From: Cryptomeria japonica
Lineage: Eukaryota; Streptophyta; Pinopsida; Cupressales; Cupressaceae
Assembly (NCBI RefSeq): GCF_030272615.1
Contig: NC_081408.1
Location: 404,109,389 to 404,173,388, forward strand
Length of the DNA stretch: 64,000 nt
Direction of reading: 5' to 3'
Shown here piece after piece: positions 33,429-45,923 of this stretch. Made by a program: the position numbers and the translations under genes. Every line of letters begins with the position of its first letter. The stretch's first letter is position 1. The notes under the pieces were generated by a model. That model was not told the origin of the DNA and did not search any database. It saw only the letters and a list, made by a program, of their open reading frames with translations.

Positions 33429-35966
33429 ATGCCTGATTCTTTTCCTCCAATGAGAGATGTGAATCATCAAATAGACTTGATACCAGGGGCAAATATGCCT
33501 AACAAAGCGGCTTATAAAATGACACCTAGTCAAAATGAAGAGATCGCCAAACAAGTGCAAGAACTCTTGGACAAGGGGTTCATTAAAAAGAGCTTGACTC
33601 CATGTGATGTTCCTACTGTATTAGTGCCTAAAAAAAGGAGGAAAATGGAGGATGTGCACTGACTCAAGAGCAATCAATAAGATTGCTATAAGGTACTGGT
33701 TTCCCATGCCAAGGATTGAGGACCTATTGGACAATCTAGGTGGAGCAAGCTACTTCACAAAGGTGGACTTGAAGTCTGGTTATCATCAGATAAGAATTAG
33801 ACTTGGTGATGAATGGAAGACAAACTTTAGAACTAATGCAGGCCTATATGAGTGGTTGGTGATTCCATTTGGTCTCACCAATGCACCTAGTACCTTCCAA
33901 AGGCTCATGAATGAAGTCTTAGTTGAGTTTATTGGTAGATTTGTTATTGTGTATCTTGATGAAATTTTGATCTTTAGCAGGTCCAAGGAGGAACACCTTA
34001 AGCATGTGGAGATGGTCTTGAAGAAGTTGAAGGAGGCTCAACTCAAAATCAACCTTGAAAAATGTGAGTTCTTGAAAACAGAGCTAGTTTACCTTGGTTT
34101 TGTTATTTCTCAAGGATGTTTAAAGATTGATCCAAGTAAGGTAGAAGCAATACTTAATTGGCCTACACCTATAGGAATAAGTGATGTTAGAAGTTTTCCT
34201 AGAATGGAATCTTTTTATTGGAAGTTTGTGAGAAACTTTAGCCATGTTTGTGCTCCTATACTCGACACCATCAAATGAGGGGTTAAATGTCATTTTAAGT
34301 GGACAGAGGAAGCCAATAAGGGATTTCAATTGTCAAAGGATAAGATAGCAGAGCTGCCAACCCTTAGATTGCTTGATTTCAATCAGTTGTTTACAATAGA
34401 ATGTGATGCTAGCCAAAGGGCAATAGGGGTAGTTTTAAGCCAAGAGGGTCATCCCATACCCTTCTTCTCAAAGAAGTTAAATGAAGCTAAGCAAAGGTAC
34501 TCCACATATGAATTGGATTTGTATGCAATAGTACAAGCATTGAAGAAGTGGCATCATTACTTGCTTCCCAAAGAATCTATAGTTTTCACTAACAACCATG
34601 CCCTTAATTTCCTCAATGGGCAAGAGAAGTTGAACCAGAGACACCTAAAGTGGGTTGAATACCTACAATCCTACACCTTCACTATTAAGCACAAAAAGGG
34701 CACATCAAACAAGGTAGCTGATGCACTAAGTAGGAGAGTCATGATTATGCAGGAGATACAATTGCAAAGCGTGGGTTTGAGTGAGTTAAAGGACCTCTAC
34801 AAGGATGATAAGGATTTTGCAGAGATATATAGTGTTTGTTCTGATTTCTCTAACACCTCTCATGTCTTATTCAGAATATATGATACAAGAGGGTTTTATA
34901 TTCAAAGGACATCTTCTTTGCATACCCCAATGTTCTATGAGATAAAACATTATTCAAGAAAAGCATCAAGGAGGCCTAGGAGGTCATTTTGGCATAGATA
35001 AGAGTTTGGAGAAGGTGGGTAGGTTTTAATATTGGCCAAAGTTGCAATCAGAAGTGAGAAGGTTTGTAGAGCAATGTACAATTTTCCAAAGAGCAAAAGG
35101 ATCATCAAGTAATGCAGGACTATATCAACCCTTGGTCATACCTCAAAGGCCTTGGGAATGTTTGAGCATGGATTTTGTGTTAGGCTTGCCAAGAACTCCA
35201 AGGGGATTTAATAGTGTGTATGTGGTGGTAGATAGGTTTAGAAAAATGACACATTTCATACCTTGTAGGCCTCTTCTTCAAAGAGATAGTCAGAATTCAT
35301 GGTCTTCCAATTAGCATTGTTAGTGACAGAGATGTGAAGTTCCTAAGCCACTTTTGGAGGACACTTTGGAGAAAGTTGGGCACCAAGTTATCCTTTTCAT
35401 CTACCTATCATCCTCAATCAGATGGTCAGATAGAGGTAGTCAACAGATCATTGGGTAACTTGATAAGATGTCTTACAAAATAACATGGGCAAACTTGGGA
35501 TTTAGTACTCGGTCAGGCAGAATATGCATACAATGACTTAGTGAACCGAAGCACAGGTAAAAGTCCCTTTGAGATAGTGTATGGATTTCATCCTAGGGGC
35601 ATATTATAGCTCAGAGATCTTAGTTCTGTGAAACCTAAGAGTGCACAAGGTGAGAAATTTGCATAAGGTATTAAAGAAGTGCATGATAAGGTAAGGCGGT
35701 CCTTACAACAAAAATCTAAGCAGTATAAGGTGCATGCTGATAAAACAAGAAGTAATGTGCAATTTAAAGTTGGAGACTTAGTGTTAGCATACCTAAGGAA
35801 GGATAGACTTCCAAAAGGGAAGCCTACCAAGCTAATGATGAAGAAGATTGGACCTCTCAAGGTGGTGTACACATATGGACAAAATGCATATAAAGTTGAA
35901 CTCCCTCCTACCTTGGGTATTTATCCCATCTTTAACGTATGTGATCTCTATCCATACAAGGGAGAG
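33429..35966 (+). pseudogene. RT-RNase H-integrase of gypsy B, split before the chromodomain
   Basis: RT spans 33429-34278: DSRAINKIAIRYWFPMP, FTKVDLKSGYHQIRI, and the active site reads VYLDEILIF instead of YLDDILIF. RNase H (34330-35001) has TIECDASQRAIGVVLSQE and ALSRR. Integrase follows a frameshift near 34998: [39 protein letters not shown], then the catalytic-core remainder in other frames (35300-35650), and the GPLKVVYTYGQNAYKVELP region. The last codons, CDLYPYKGE, lie just before gypsy C (35967). Frameshifts near 33655 and 35310 and several stops disable it. It is the replication and integration machinery of B. Confidence 0.8.
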
Positions 35967-38485
35967 TGGTGCAGGAGCACCTAGGTCTCATTTTCATCTC
36001 AGGTTTGATAGCAATTTTGGTTTTTATTAGTTTTAAGTTGGAAAGTTGTCTAAGATGTTTTTGAAGTTGTTCTAGGTTGTTTGGATGAGTTTTGAACTCA
36101 TTGTGTGGTTTTGGTTTCTTGTTTTCATCATTTTGCTCAAAGTTGCCAGTTTGGAGTTGCCTGGCAAAATGATGGAAAAGTGAGTTTTTAGTGTGGTTTT
36201 TATTTTGGAAGTGCTTAGACATGTCTTATGCTTGGTTTGTAGGTGTGAGTAGTGCTCTTAGTTGATTGTAGGTCTTTGAGATCAACCTTGCATCTTCTAG
36301 GCACCAAAAGTTGTCATTTAGTCATCAAAATGTCAAATTTAAGTGCTCTTGGACATGTACCAGTTTGTACAGGAGGCTTACCAACTGAGAGAGGTATTTA
36401 ATCTCTTGTTTGAACTATTGTAAGGGTTGTTCATTCTAAATTATTAGGCATTTTGAGAATTTGCACTAAAAGTTCCTTGTTTTTCACTATGTTTTGACTC
36501 CAAGTGAGCAGCAGTCCGTACGCCTGCTATACTTGTCCATGCTGTTTTGGCATTTTCATGTTCTCTCATGTTTACTAAAGATTTTCCCTTGGTGGCATTT
36601 AATTTCATCAAGTTTTGAATTTTGTGCAAAAATATTTGGTTTTGACAGTTTCACTGCCTTGTCTAGGAAATTGGCAAGGATGCTTGACCAACTTGGATTC
36701 TTGAGGCCCTAAATGCTCATGGCTTCCCAAGAACCAGTTGGTCAACTTGTAAGATATGTACATACTTGTTTTGATTTCAAAAGTGCAGGTGTAGGGAGTT
36801 TTTTAGCCATGGAGCCCTAGGCAAGTGTGCCATTTGGCTAGGGTCTTGAAGTAGTTTGATGCTTTGCTCTTCCATAGCAAATACATTTATCAGATGGACA
36901 GACTTACTTTGATGTTTAAGGTTGTATGTCAAGGAAAAGAGGCTTTCTAAGCCATAATGAGGATGATTGCATTTTTAGTTTGTGAAAATGATGTAAAAAA
37001 CAGTGAGTCACTGTTTTAGAGTTGATTTTCTATTCACTTGCTTACTCTCCACCACATGTTGGGGTTTGTTAAGCCTTGTACCTCCTTCTAATTGCTTGCA
37101 AACAAGAACAAGGAGTGATTTTTGGTATTTTCCATGGGTTGGAAAGTTTCCAAGATCAATTGATGATCTTTGAGGCAAAATTGTAATGCCTAGTTGGCTG
37201 CCACAGTCAACTATGACCGATTTTTACATTTTTGTTGAAGTTGTACATGAAATTCTCCTCTCCAAGTGGCAGGTATGAAGGACATCAAGCATAAAAAGGC
37301 AGAGCATTGCTAAGAAAGCACAAAAAATATCTTCAAATAAGAGTTTTGACAATGTAAAGTGCAGGTCCAAAGTGAAAAATAGTGAAAAGAGAAAAGTGCA
37401 GTCATAAATGACTTGACAGTGAACAAATCTTTGTTTGTAATTGCCTAATGGCTTTTGTGCAGGGCTAATGTGATATTTGTGTGTCTTTAATGATGGAAAT
37501 TTTCTCATGTTTTGAAATTTAATTGCTACATGTTCTCATTTTTTGAAATGTAATTGCTTTTCATACTAAAGATGTGCTTGTAGACAACAATAATGGGAAA
37601 GTTGTCAACGTTGCATATGCCTTATGAGCAACTTTTGTAAATCTTATTTCCTAACCTTTGGAAGGTGTAAAACCTGCCTTTTCATGGCCTATTTAGCAAG
37701 TAACATGGTAGAACCAAGTTTTTATGGTCCATATTGAAGGTCTCCAACTTGTTAGTCATTATTTGCCACCAAAACCCTTGCAAACCCTCTTTCTTGCACC
37801 CATTTTTGGGACAGTCATGGAGAAGGCTTAAGGGACCCTAAAACTCAAAAAATATTCAAGAACTCCCAAAAGGGTATCCATATATGTGATTCTTTTAGTC
37901 AGGAAGTCCATCGTTGGAGCAGGATGAGCACAAAACCCCAAAAGGAGGGCTAATTCCTTGTAGCCCATTTTAGGCCTCAAAATTGGTTTTTTGTCAAATC
38001 GGGTACACAAATGGAGGATGTAAAGCATAAAGTTCATCAATACCAGTTGAAACAAGTTGTCCTTACATGCATCTAACACTTTTTGGTAGGAAAGACTCCA
38101 AAACTTAGTTTGCAGCGCTTGTGAAGGCTTCTACACTCCAAAACATAGAAGACCAAAAGACACCCAAGGAAACAAAACTTGACTCAAGCTTGTAATTCAC
38201 TAAAAGGAGACCTTGTGTAGTTAGAGAGCAGGTCAAGGACAGAGTAATGAATACCAATTGGGTGATTAAGGAGTTAGATTACCAAACCAAAGAGATTATG
38301 GAGTTGAAGCCCTTAAGCAACCAAGAAGTTTTGTCTTAGGGAGGTGGAACAAGGAGAGTTGCTAGGTTGTCTATAAACCTTTTGGCACTCTGATTTCAGT
38401 AACAAAACCTTGAAACTAGCAAGGACATATCATCTAGCAAACACCGAAACCTATTGTGCAATTCCCTTGCATCTACTCCCTATCA
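35967..38485 (+). repeat. 5' LTR of gypsy C
   Basis: 2,519 bp. Followed by TAG and the primer site. Frames inside it on both strands recur in the 3' LTR only because the LTRs are near-identical. Confidence 0.92.
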
Positions 38486-38488
38486 TAG

Positions 38489-38500
38489 TGGTATCAGAGC
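38489..38500 (+). promoter_or_regulatory. Primer binding site of gypsy C
   Basis: TGGTATCAGAGC, complementary to initiator tRNA-Met, 3 bases after the LTR. Confidence 0.9.
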
Positions 38501-38537
38501 ACAATTACACTTGGGATGAAGTAGCAATTTGGCAACC

Positions 38538-39758
38538 ATGGTGACAAATGCAGAATTAACAATGAAAGTGGAAGACCAGGAAGAAGAAAATAGGTTACTC
38601 AGAGTGAAGCTAGACCTCCTAGAGTAGAAGTTGGGTGAAGTAGAAGTGAAGGCAGATGAAGCCAACAATAAGATAGAGGGAACATAAGGTAGGTGTAAGC
38701 TATTAGCTATAGAGGATGAAACCCCTATACCAGACCCTGTGATAGAGAATGAACCCTTTTTGAAAGCCTTGAAGGCTATGAGTGGGAGAACACTAGAAGG
38801 AGTCCCACTATTCAGTGGTAAAATGGACCCAGAAGTGGTCATGGAGTGGATTGAGGGGCTTGAGAACCATTTTGAATGTGATGGTGTGACAGAGGCCCAA
38901 AAAGTGAAGGTGGCTAAATCTAGGTTGAGAGGAGCCGCCTTAACATGGTGGAAGTTCATCCAGGACGAACGTGAGAAAGAGGGAAAAAATCCCATAGCAA
39001 CTTGGAAGGGAATGTTGTCCAAAATCAGAGAGACTTACATTCCAGAGGACTATGAAATACAGCTTCATAGGAAAAGGCAAAACCTTAGGCAAAAAGAGTT
39101 AGATGTCAATACCTACACCGAGGAGTTTTAGAAGCTATGCCTTAGGTCAAAGATCCAAGAGGATGAAAATGTCAAGGTTGCTAGGTATCTCAATGGCTTG
39201 AGATGGAACATACAGGAAGAGTTAAGTTTGGTGTGCCCTACAATAGTCCATAAGTGCTATCAACTTGCACTCAAGGTAGAGGAAAGGAGTAGGAAGAAGC
39301 AAGAGCAACATAACAGAGGTAGAGGAAGAGGCATAGATGGTCAAGGCCATAGAGGCAGTTTTGGGGGAAGACACATAGATCAAATGTCCCAAGGAGAATC
39401 TAAGCTTATAGAGCAAAGAGGGGATTCTCAGAGCAAGCCCAATTATAGGGGTAGGGGATCAAGCAACCCATGAAGGGGTAGATCTAGTGGCCCAGGTAGA
39501 GGGTCTTACTTCTCCACAATGAAATGCTATAACTGTCAGAAATTGGGTCATCCTGCTTATAGGTGTCCAGAAAAGCCTAGTTCTTCCCATGGAGGTGAAA
39601 AGAGAGTGAACTATGTTCAGGAGGAAGAAAGTAGTACAAGAACTCCAGCAATGCACCTAGCACCCGAAGATGGTGAGAGTCTAATGATGAGGAGAGTATT
39701 GATGCAAGAACCTCACAAGTGTGAAGTGTCTCAGAGAAGAGCATTGTTCAGGATATAG
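38538..39758 (+). pseudogene. Gag of gypsy C with zinc knuckle, few nonsense codons
   Basis: Starts MVTNAELTMKVEDQEEENRL, a coiled-coil-like N terminus with stops at about 38623 (TAG) and 38686 (TAA). The capsid-like core has VPLFSGKMDPEVVMEWIEGL and RLRGAALTWWKFIQDERE. Then EEF and a TAG at 39129-39131, where gypsy B has Gln. A Gly/Arg-rich basic region (39300-39490) precedes the knuckle CYNCQKLGHPAYRC (39525-39566). The frame ends with TAG-TGA at about 39757-39762. Apart from nonsense codons the frame is preserved throughout, so decay is recent. Confidence 0.82.
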
Positions 39759-39767
39759 TGAAAAATC

Positions 39768-42700
39768 TTGGGCAAGGTATGTAAGGTGGTTATAGATTCA
39801 GGTTCCATAGATAACATTATCTCAGAGGAGGCAGTTAGCAAATTGAGCCTACCTAGAATGAAGCACAGGGAACCCTACAAGGTAACCTGGTTAAACAAGG
39901 GGCAACATGTCCTAGTTAATGAACAAGCATGGGTAGACTTCAACATAGGTGAATACAAGGATAGGATACTATGTGACATCCTTCCTATGGATGCTTGCCA
40001 TCTACTATTGGGTAGACCTTGGCAATTTGACATAAGGGCACACCATGATGGTGAAAAAAAACACATATTCCTTTCAAAAGAATGGCATTGTCTACAAAAT
40101 TCAATCCCTTAGAGAAGAGATAGAGAACAACAAACCACAGGCACCTAAAGTGTTATTAGTCAATGAAAAAGAGTTCATCCAAACCATGAAAGAGGGAGAT
40201 GGGATTGTTTATGCACTTGTAGTGAAACCTAAGGAGGAGAAGAAAGAAAAACAAGTTGAGATCCCACAAGAAGTGCAACAAATTCTTGATAACTTTAAGG
40301 GCATCATCAGTGATGGACAACCAGCAATATTACCCCCTCCCAAAGCCATTAGTCATCAAATTGACTTTATACCAGGAGCTTCTTTGCCAAACAAAGCAGC
40401 ATATAAGATGACTCCTGAACAAAACAAAGAGGTAGCTAGACAGATTCAAGAGTTATTGGATCAAGGAATAATAAGAAAGATTATAAGTCCTTGTGCCGTA
40501 CCCACTGTGTTAGCACCTAAGAAAGGGGGAACATGGAGACTATGTACAGACTCCAGAGCCATTAACAAAATCACAATAAGGTACAGATTCCCTATTCCCA
40601 GGATAAAAGATTTGATGGATTGTTTAGGGGGTGCAAGGTATTTCACAAAAATAGACTTAAAGAGTGGTTACCTTCAGATAAGAATAAAAGAGGGTGATGA
40701 GTGGAAAATTTCTTTCAAAACAAATGAGGGTCTTTATGAATGGTTGGTTATGCCTTTTGGACTCTCTAATGCTCCCAGTACCTTTATGAGGTTAATGAAT
40801 GAAGCATTGCAGGATTTTCTGAGTAAGTTTGTGGTAGTCTACTTAGATGATATTCTCATTTTTAGTAAGACTAAAGAGGAGCATTTGAAACACTTAGCTA
40901 TTGTTTTGCAAAGATTATCTGATGAGTAGTTAACCATAAATCTTGAGAAATGTGATTTTATGTAGCAAGAGCTAGTCTATCTTGGTTTTGTTGTGTCCAG
41001 TGGAGATCTTAAGATGGATCAATCTAAAGTTGCAGCCATAACAAGTTGGCCAACCCCACAATCAACCAGTGAAGTTAGGAGTTTTCATGGTCTAGCCCAA
41101 TTTTACAGAAAGTTTATTAGAGGGTTCAGTGAGATTTGTGCACCCATGTTAGATACAATAAAGGGTGGTCATAAGGTCAAGTTTCAATGGACAAAAGCAG
41201 CCAATAAGGGGTTTGAGTTACTCAAAACTAGAGTTGCTACACAGCCAGTGTTAATCCTTCCTAGCTTTGATAAGCTCTTTACTATAGAATGTGATGCCAG
41301 TCATCTTGCAGGAGGTGCAGTCTTGAGTTAGGATAACAAACCAATTGCTTTCTTTAGTGAAAAATTGAATGATGCAAAGAAAAAGTATTCATCTTATGAT
41401 TTAGAGTTATATGCATTGGTGTAGGCACTCAGGAAGTGGAGGCATTACTTGCTTCTTAAAGAGTTTGTTGTGTATACAAACAACCAGGTAGTCAGTTTCT
41501 TGAATTCTCAGGATAAACTCAACCATAGGCATGTGAAATGGGTAGAATACCTACAAGCATATACCTTTACTCTTAAGCACAAGAAAGGCCAATGTAACAA
41601 AGTGGTTGATGCTTTAAGTAGGAGATTGTTGACTATTCAGGAGATCCAAGTTAAGAGTATTGGTATTGATTGCTTTCAAGATTTGTATCCTAATGATGAT
41701 GATTTTGCTGCTGCTTATAAAGTTTGTCTTGCTTTTGAGAATCATTTCCATAGTGAGTATGCTGACTATACATTGCAGAATGGTTTGTTATTCAGGGGAG
41801 GATAGCTATGTGTTCCTAAAGGTTCCATGAGAGAGAACCTTATCCAAGAGAAACACAATGGGTGTTTGAGTGGCCATTTTGGTCTCAACAAGACCTTAGA
41901 GTTGGTTCAACGCTTCTATTACCGGCCTAAGATGCAAAGAGATGTCCGGAGGTACATTGAATAGTGTATGGTATGTCAGAAGGCCAAAGGTAATAGCACT
42001 AATGCTGGTTTATATCAGCCACTTCCCATTCCTTCTAGGCCATGGGAGTGCATCAGCATGGATTTTGTTGTAGGTTTACCAAAGACAAAAGTAGGGTATG
42101 ACAGTATCTTTGTGGTTGTTGACAGATTTATTAAAATGGCTCACTTTATACCTTGCAAAACTACTAATGATGCTAGTCATATTGCTTTCCTTTTCTTTAA
42201 AGAAGTTGTCAGAATACATGGTTTGCCATCTAGCATTGTATGAGATAGAGATGTTAAGTTTTTGGGTCATTTTTGGAAGACTTTGTGGAAGAAATTGGGT
42301 ACTAACTTGTCTTTTGGCTTAGCTTACCATCCATAGATAGATGTCCAAACAAAAGTGGTGAATAGAACATTGGGTAATCTACTCAGATGTCTCACCAAGG
42401 AGTGTGGCCAAAGCTGGGATCAACTCATCCCACAAGCAGAGTTTGCCTATAATGACAGTGTAAACAGATCCACTGGTAAGAGTCCATTTCAGATTGTTTA
42501 TGGTATGCATCCAAGAGGTGTTTTTGAGTTACATGATGTGACTAACTTGCAACATGTTAGTGGGACAACAGAGGATATGGCACAATCTCTAAAGAGATAC
42601 ATGAACAGGTTAAGCAGTCTTTGCAAGACACCACAACAAGAGTCAAGGAAAGGGTGGATGCTTTCAAGAGGGATGTCCAATTCTCAGTTGGAGATTTTGT

Positions 42701-43140
42701 GATGGTGCATCTCAACAAGTCTAGATTGCAAAAGGGAGTTCCTACCAAGTTACAGATGAGAAGAATTGGACCTTGTAGGATTTTGGCTAAGTATGGCCCA
42801 AATGCTTATAAGATTGATTTACCTGCTGATGTTTCCTTGTCTCCTATCTTTAATGTTGTAGATTTGGTACCTTTCAAGGGGCAGCCTCCAGAAGAGACTC
42901 AGAGAGCTTCAGACATTTCACATTCCCTTTCTGATCTATCTCTCCCCTCTTCTTCTTCTCCCATTCCTCAACAGGTACTTGATTCCAGAATCATCAAGAA
43001 GACTAGAAAACATGACTACCTTGAACATTTGATCAAGTAGAAAGATCAACTAGCTTCTGAAGCCACTTAGATACTTGAAAGTGACTTCCGCAAGGCTGGT
43101 ATTCCTCTCTCTTTTCTGCCCAAAAGGAGTCACATGACTT
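39768..43140 (+). pseudogene. Pol of gypsy C: protease, RT, RNase H, integrase, chromodomain
   Basis: Protease keeps VVIDSGSIDNIIS. A shift in an A8 run (40054-40061) moves the frame before RT. RT (to 40929) is complete, with FTKIDLKSGYLQIRI and the intact site VYLDDILIF. RNase H (40993-41640) has [16 protein letters not shown]. Integrase has the H2C2 finger (EKHNGCLSGHFG...CMVCQKAKG), the core [10 protein letters not shown]...[24 protein letters not shown] and a family Glu region VVNRTLGNLLRCLTKE. One more frameshift lies near 42600. The end (42978-43075) has VLDSRIIKKTRKHDYLEHL, chromodomain-like, which would tether integration to marked chromatin. Stops at 40927, 40963, 41329, 41422, 41803, 41962 and 42334 are all TAG. 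Confidence 0.88.
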
Positions 43141-43159
43141 CTTTGTCACTAGGGGAGTA

Positions 43160-45646
43160 TGGTGCAGTAGCACCTAGGTCTCATTTTCATCTCAGGTTTG
43201 ATAGTAATTTTGGTTTTTATTAGTTTTAAGTTGTAAAGTTGTCTAAGATGTTTTTGAAGTTGTTCTAGGTTGTTTGGATGAGTTTTGAACTCATTGTGTG
43301 GTTTTGGTTTCTTGTTTTCATCTTTTTGCTCAAAGTTGCCAGTTTGGAGTTGCCCGACAAAATGATGGAAAAGTGAGTTTTTAGTGTGGTTTTTGTTTTG
43401 AAAGTGCTTAGACATGTCTTATGCTTGGTTTGTAGGTGTGAGTAGTGCTCTTAGTTGATTGTAGGTCTTTGAGATCAACCTTGCATTTTTTAGGCACCAA
43501 AAGTTGTCATTTAGGCATCAAAATGTCAAATTTAAGTGCTCTTGGACATGTACCAGTTTGTACAGGAGGCTAACCAACTGGGAGAGGTATTTAATCTCCT
43601 TTTTGAACTATTTTAAGGGTTGTTCATTCGAAATTATTAGGCATTTTGAGAATTTGCTCTAAAAGTTCCTTGTTTTTCACTATGTTCTGACTCCAAGTGA
43701 GCAGCAGTCTGTACGCCTGCAGTACTTGTCCATATTGTTTTGGCATTTTCATGTTCTCTCATGTTTCCTAAAGCTTTTCCCTTGGTGGCATTTAATTTCA
43801 TCAAGTTTTGAATTTTGTGCAAAAATATTTGGTTTTGACAGTTTCACTGCCTTGTCTAGGAAATTGGCAAGGATGCTTGACCAACTTGGCTTCTTGAGGC
43901 CCTAAATGCTCATGGCTTCCCAAGAACTAGTTGTTCAACTTGTAAGATATGTACATACTTGTTTTGATTTCAAAAGTGCAGGTGTAGGGAGTTTGGTGGC
44001 CATGGAGCCCTAGGCAAGTGTGCCATTTGGCTAGGGTCTTGAAGTAGTTTGATGCTTTGCTCTTCCATAGCAAATACATTTATCAGATGGACAGACTTGC
44101 TTTGATGTTTAAGGTTGTATGTCAAGGAAAAGAGGCTTTCTAAGCCATAATGAGGATGATTGCATTTTCAGTTTGTGAAAATGATGTAAAAAACAGTGAG
44201 TCACTGTTTTAGAGTTGATTTTCTATTCACTTGCTTACTCTCCACCACATGTTGGGGTTTGTTAAGCCTTGTACCTCCTTCTAATTGCTTTCAAACAAGA
44301 ACAAGGAGTGATTTTTGGTATTGTCCATGGGTTGGAAAGTTTCCAAGATCAATTGATGATCTTTGAGGCAAAATTGTAATGCCTAGTTGGCTGCCACAGT
44401 CAACTATGACCGATTTTTACATTTTTGTTGAAGTTGTACATGAAATTCTCCTCTCCAAGTGGTAGGTATGAAGGAAATCACGCATAAAAAGGTAGAGAAT
44501 TTCTAAGAAAGCACAAAACAGATCTTCAAATAAGAGTTTTGACAATGTAAAGTGCAGGTCCAAAGTGAAAAACAGTGAAAAGAGAAAAGTGCAGTCATAA
44601 ATGACTTGACAGTGAACAAATCTTTGTTTGTAATTGCCTAATGGTTTTTGTGCAGGGCTAATGTGATATTTGTGTGTCTTTAATGATGGACATGTTCTCA
44701 TGTTTTGAAATGTAATTTCTTTTCATACTAAAGATGTGCTTGTAGACAACAATAATGGGAAAGTTGTCAACGTTGCATATGCCTTATGAGCAACTTTTGT
44801 AAATCTTATTTCCTAACCTTTGGAAGGTGTAAAACCTGTCTTTTCATGGCCTATTTAGCAAGTAACATGGTAGAACCAAGTTTTTATGGTCCATATTGAA
44901 GGTCTCCAACTTGTTAGTCATTATTTTCCACCAAAACCCTTGCAAACCCTCTTTCTTGCACCCATTTTTGGGACAATCCTGGAGAAGGCTTAAGGGACCC
45001 TAAAACTCAATAAATATTCAAGAACTCCCAAAAGGGTATCCATATATGTGATGATTTTAGTTAGGAAGTCCATCGTTGGAGCAGGGTGAGCACAAAACCC
45101 CAAAAGGAGGGCTAATTCCTTGTAGCCCATTTTAGGCCTCAAAATTGGTTTTTTGTCAAATCGGGTACACAAATGGAGGATGTAAAGCATAAAGTTCATC
45201 AATACCAGTTGAAACAAGTTGTCCTTACATTCATCTAACACTTTTTGGTAGGAAAGACTCCAAAACTTAGTTTGCAGCACGTTTTGGTCTTCTACACTCC
45301 AAAACGTAGAAGACCAAAAGACACCCAAGGAAACAAAACTTGACTCAAGCTTGTAATTCACTAAAAGGAGACCTTGTGTAGTTAGAGAGCAGGATAGGGA
45401 TAGAGGAATGAATGCCAATTAGGTGAGTAAGGAGTTAGATTACCAAACCAGAGAGATTATGGACTTGAAGCCCTTAAGCAACCAAGAAGTTTTGTCTTAG
45501 GGAGGTAGAACAAGGAGAGTTGCTAGGTTGTCTATAAACCTTTTGGCACTCTGATTTCAGTAACAAAACCTTGAAACTAGAAAGGACCTATCATATAGCA
45601 AACACCAAAACCTATTGAGCAATTCCCTTGCATCTACTCCTTATCA
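43160..45646 (+). repeat. 3' LTR of gypsy C
   Basis: 2,487 bp, preceded by the purine tract AGGGGAGTA (about 43151-43159). Followed directly by the GAGAG target copy. Confidence 0.92.
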
Positions 45647-45651
45647 GAGAG

Positions 45652-45903
45652 TCACCAACAAATTAGTTGGACATATCATCACAGGTTAATGAGGATTGGG
45701 TGAAGGATTTTCCACCTAGCCAACTGGTCAAGTTGGAAAGTATCTTGGACACCAAGGTAGTAAAGAAGAAAAGGAAAAGAGTTTACAAGCATTATATTGT
45801 GAAATGTGAAGGGTTACCTGATTCAGATGTTATGTGGATATCAGAATCAGATATACTTCAGCATGGAGTGGAGATTGCAGACCTCTTAACTCAAGGGACT
45901 TGA
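45652..45903 (+). pseudogene. Chromodomain end of gypsy B integrase, separated by gypsy C
   Basis: LESILDTKVVKKKRKRVYKH, then IVKCEGLPDSDVMWISESDI, is a chromodomain with its Trp and the Y..Y/W aromatic pattern. Across the GAGAG target, codons of 35940-35966 continue in frame into this piece, with one TAG (about 45661) where Gln would fit. It ends at TGA 45901-45903, just before the purine-rich CCTAGGGAGTA and the 3' LTR. In chromoviruses this domain directs integration by binding histone marks. Confidence 0.8.
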
Positions 45904-45923
45904 GTTCTTTATCCTAGGGAGTA

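Larger units (their letters stand above)
35967..45646 (+). mobile_element. Ty3/gypsy chromovirus C, innermost and youngest element
   Basis: LTRs at 35967-38485 and 43160-45646 begin TGGTGCAG(G/T)AGCACC and end CC(C/T)TATCA. GAGAG flanks it perfectly (35962-35966 and 45647-45651). The LTRs look about 97% alike over the stretches compared, clearly closer than those of A or B. Total length is 9,680 bp. The TGGTGCA...ATCA ends and pol similarity make it a relative of B. Confidence 0.92.

Noticed and set aside
35967-38485. Several 60-94-codon minus-strand frames, repeated at 43149-45418
   Set aside because: They lie in the two near-identical LTRs of gypsy C; their recurrence reflects LTR duplication, not selection.
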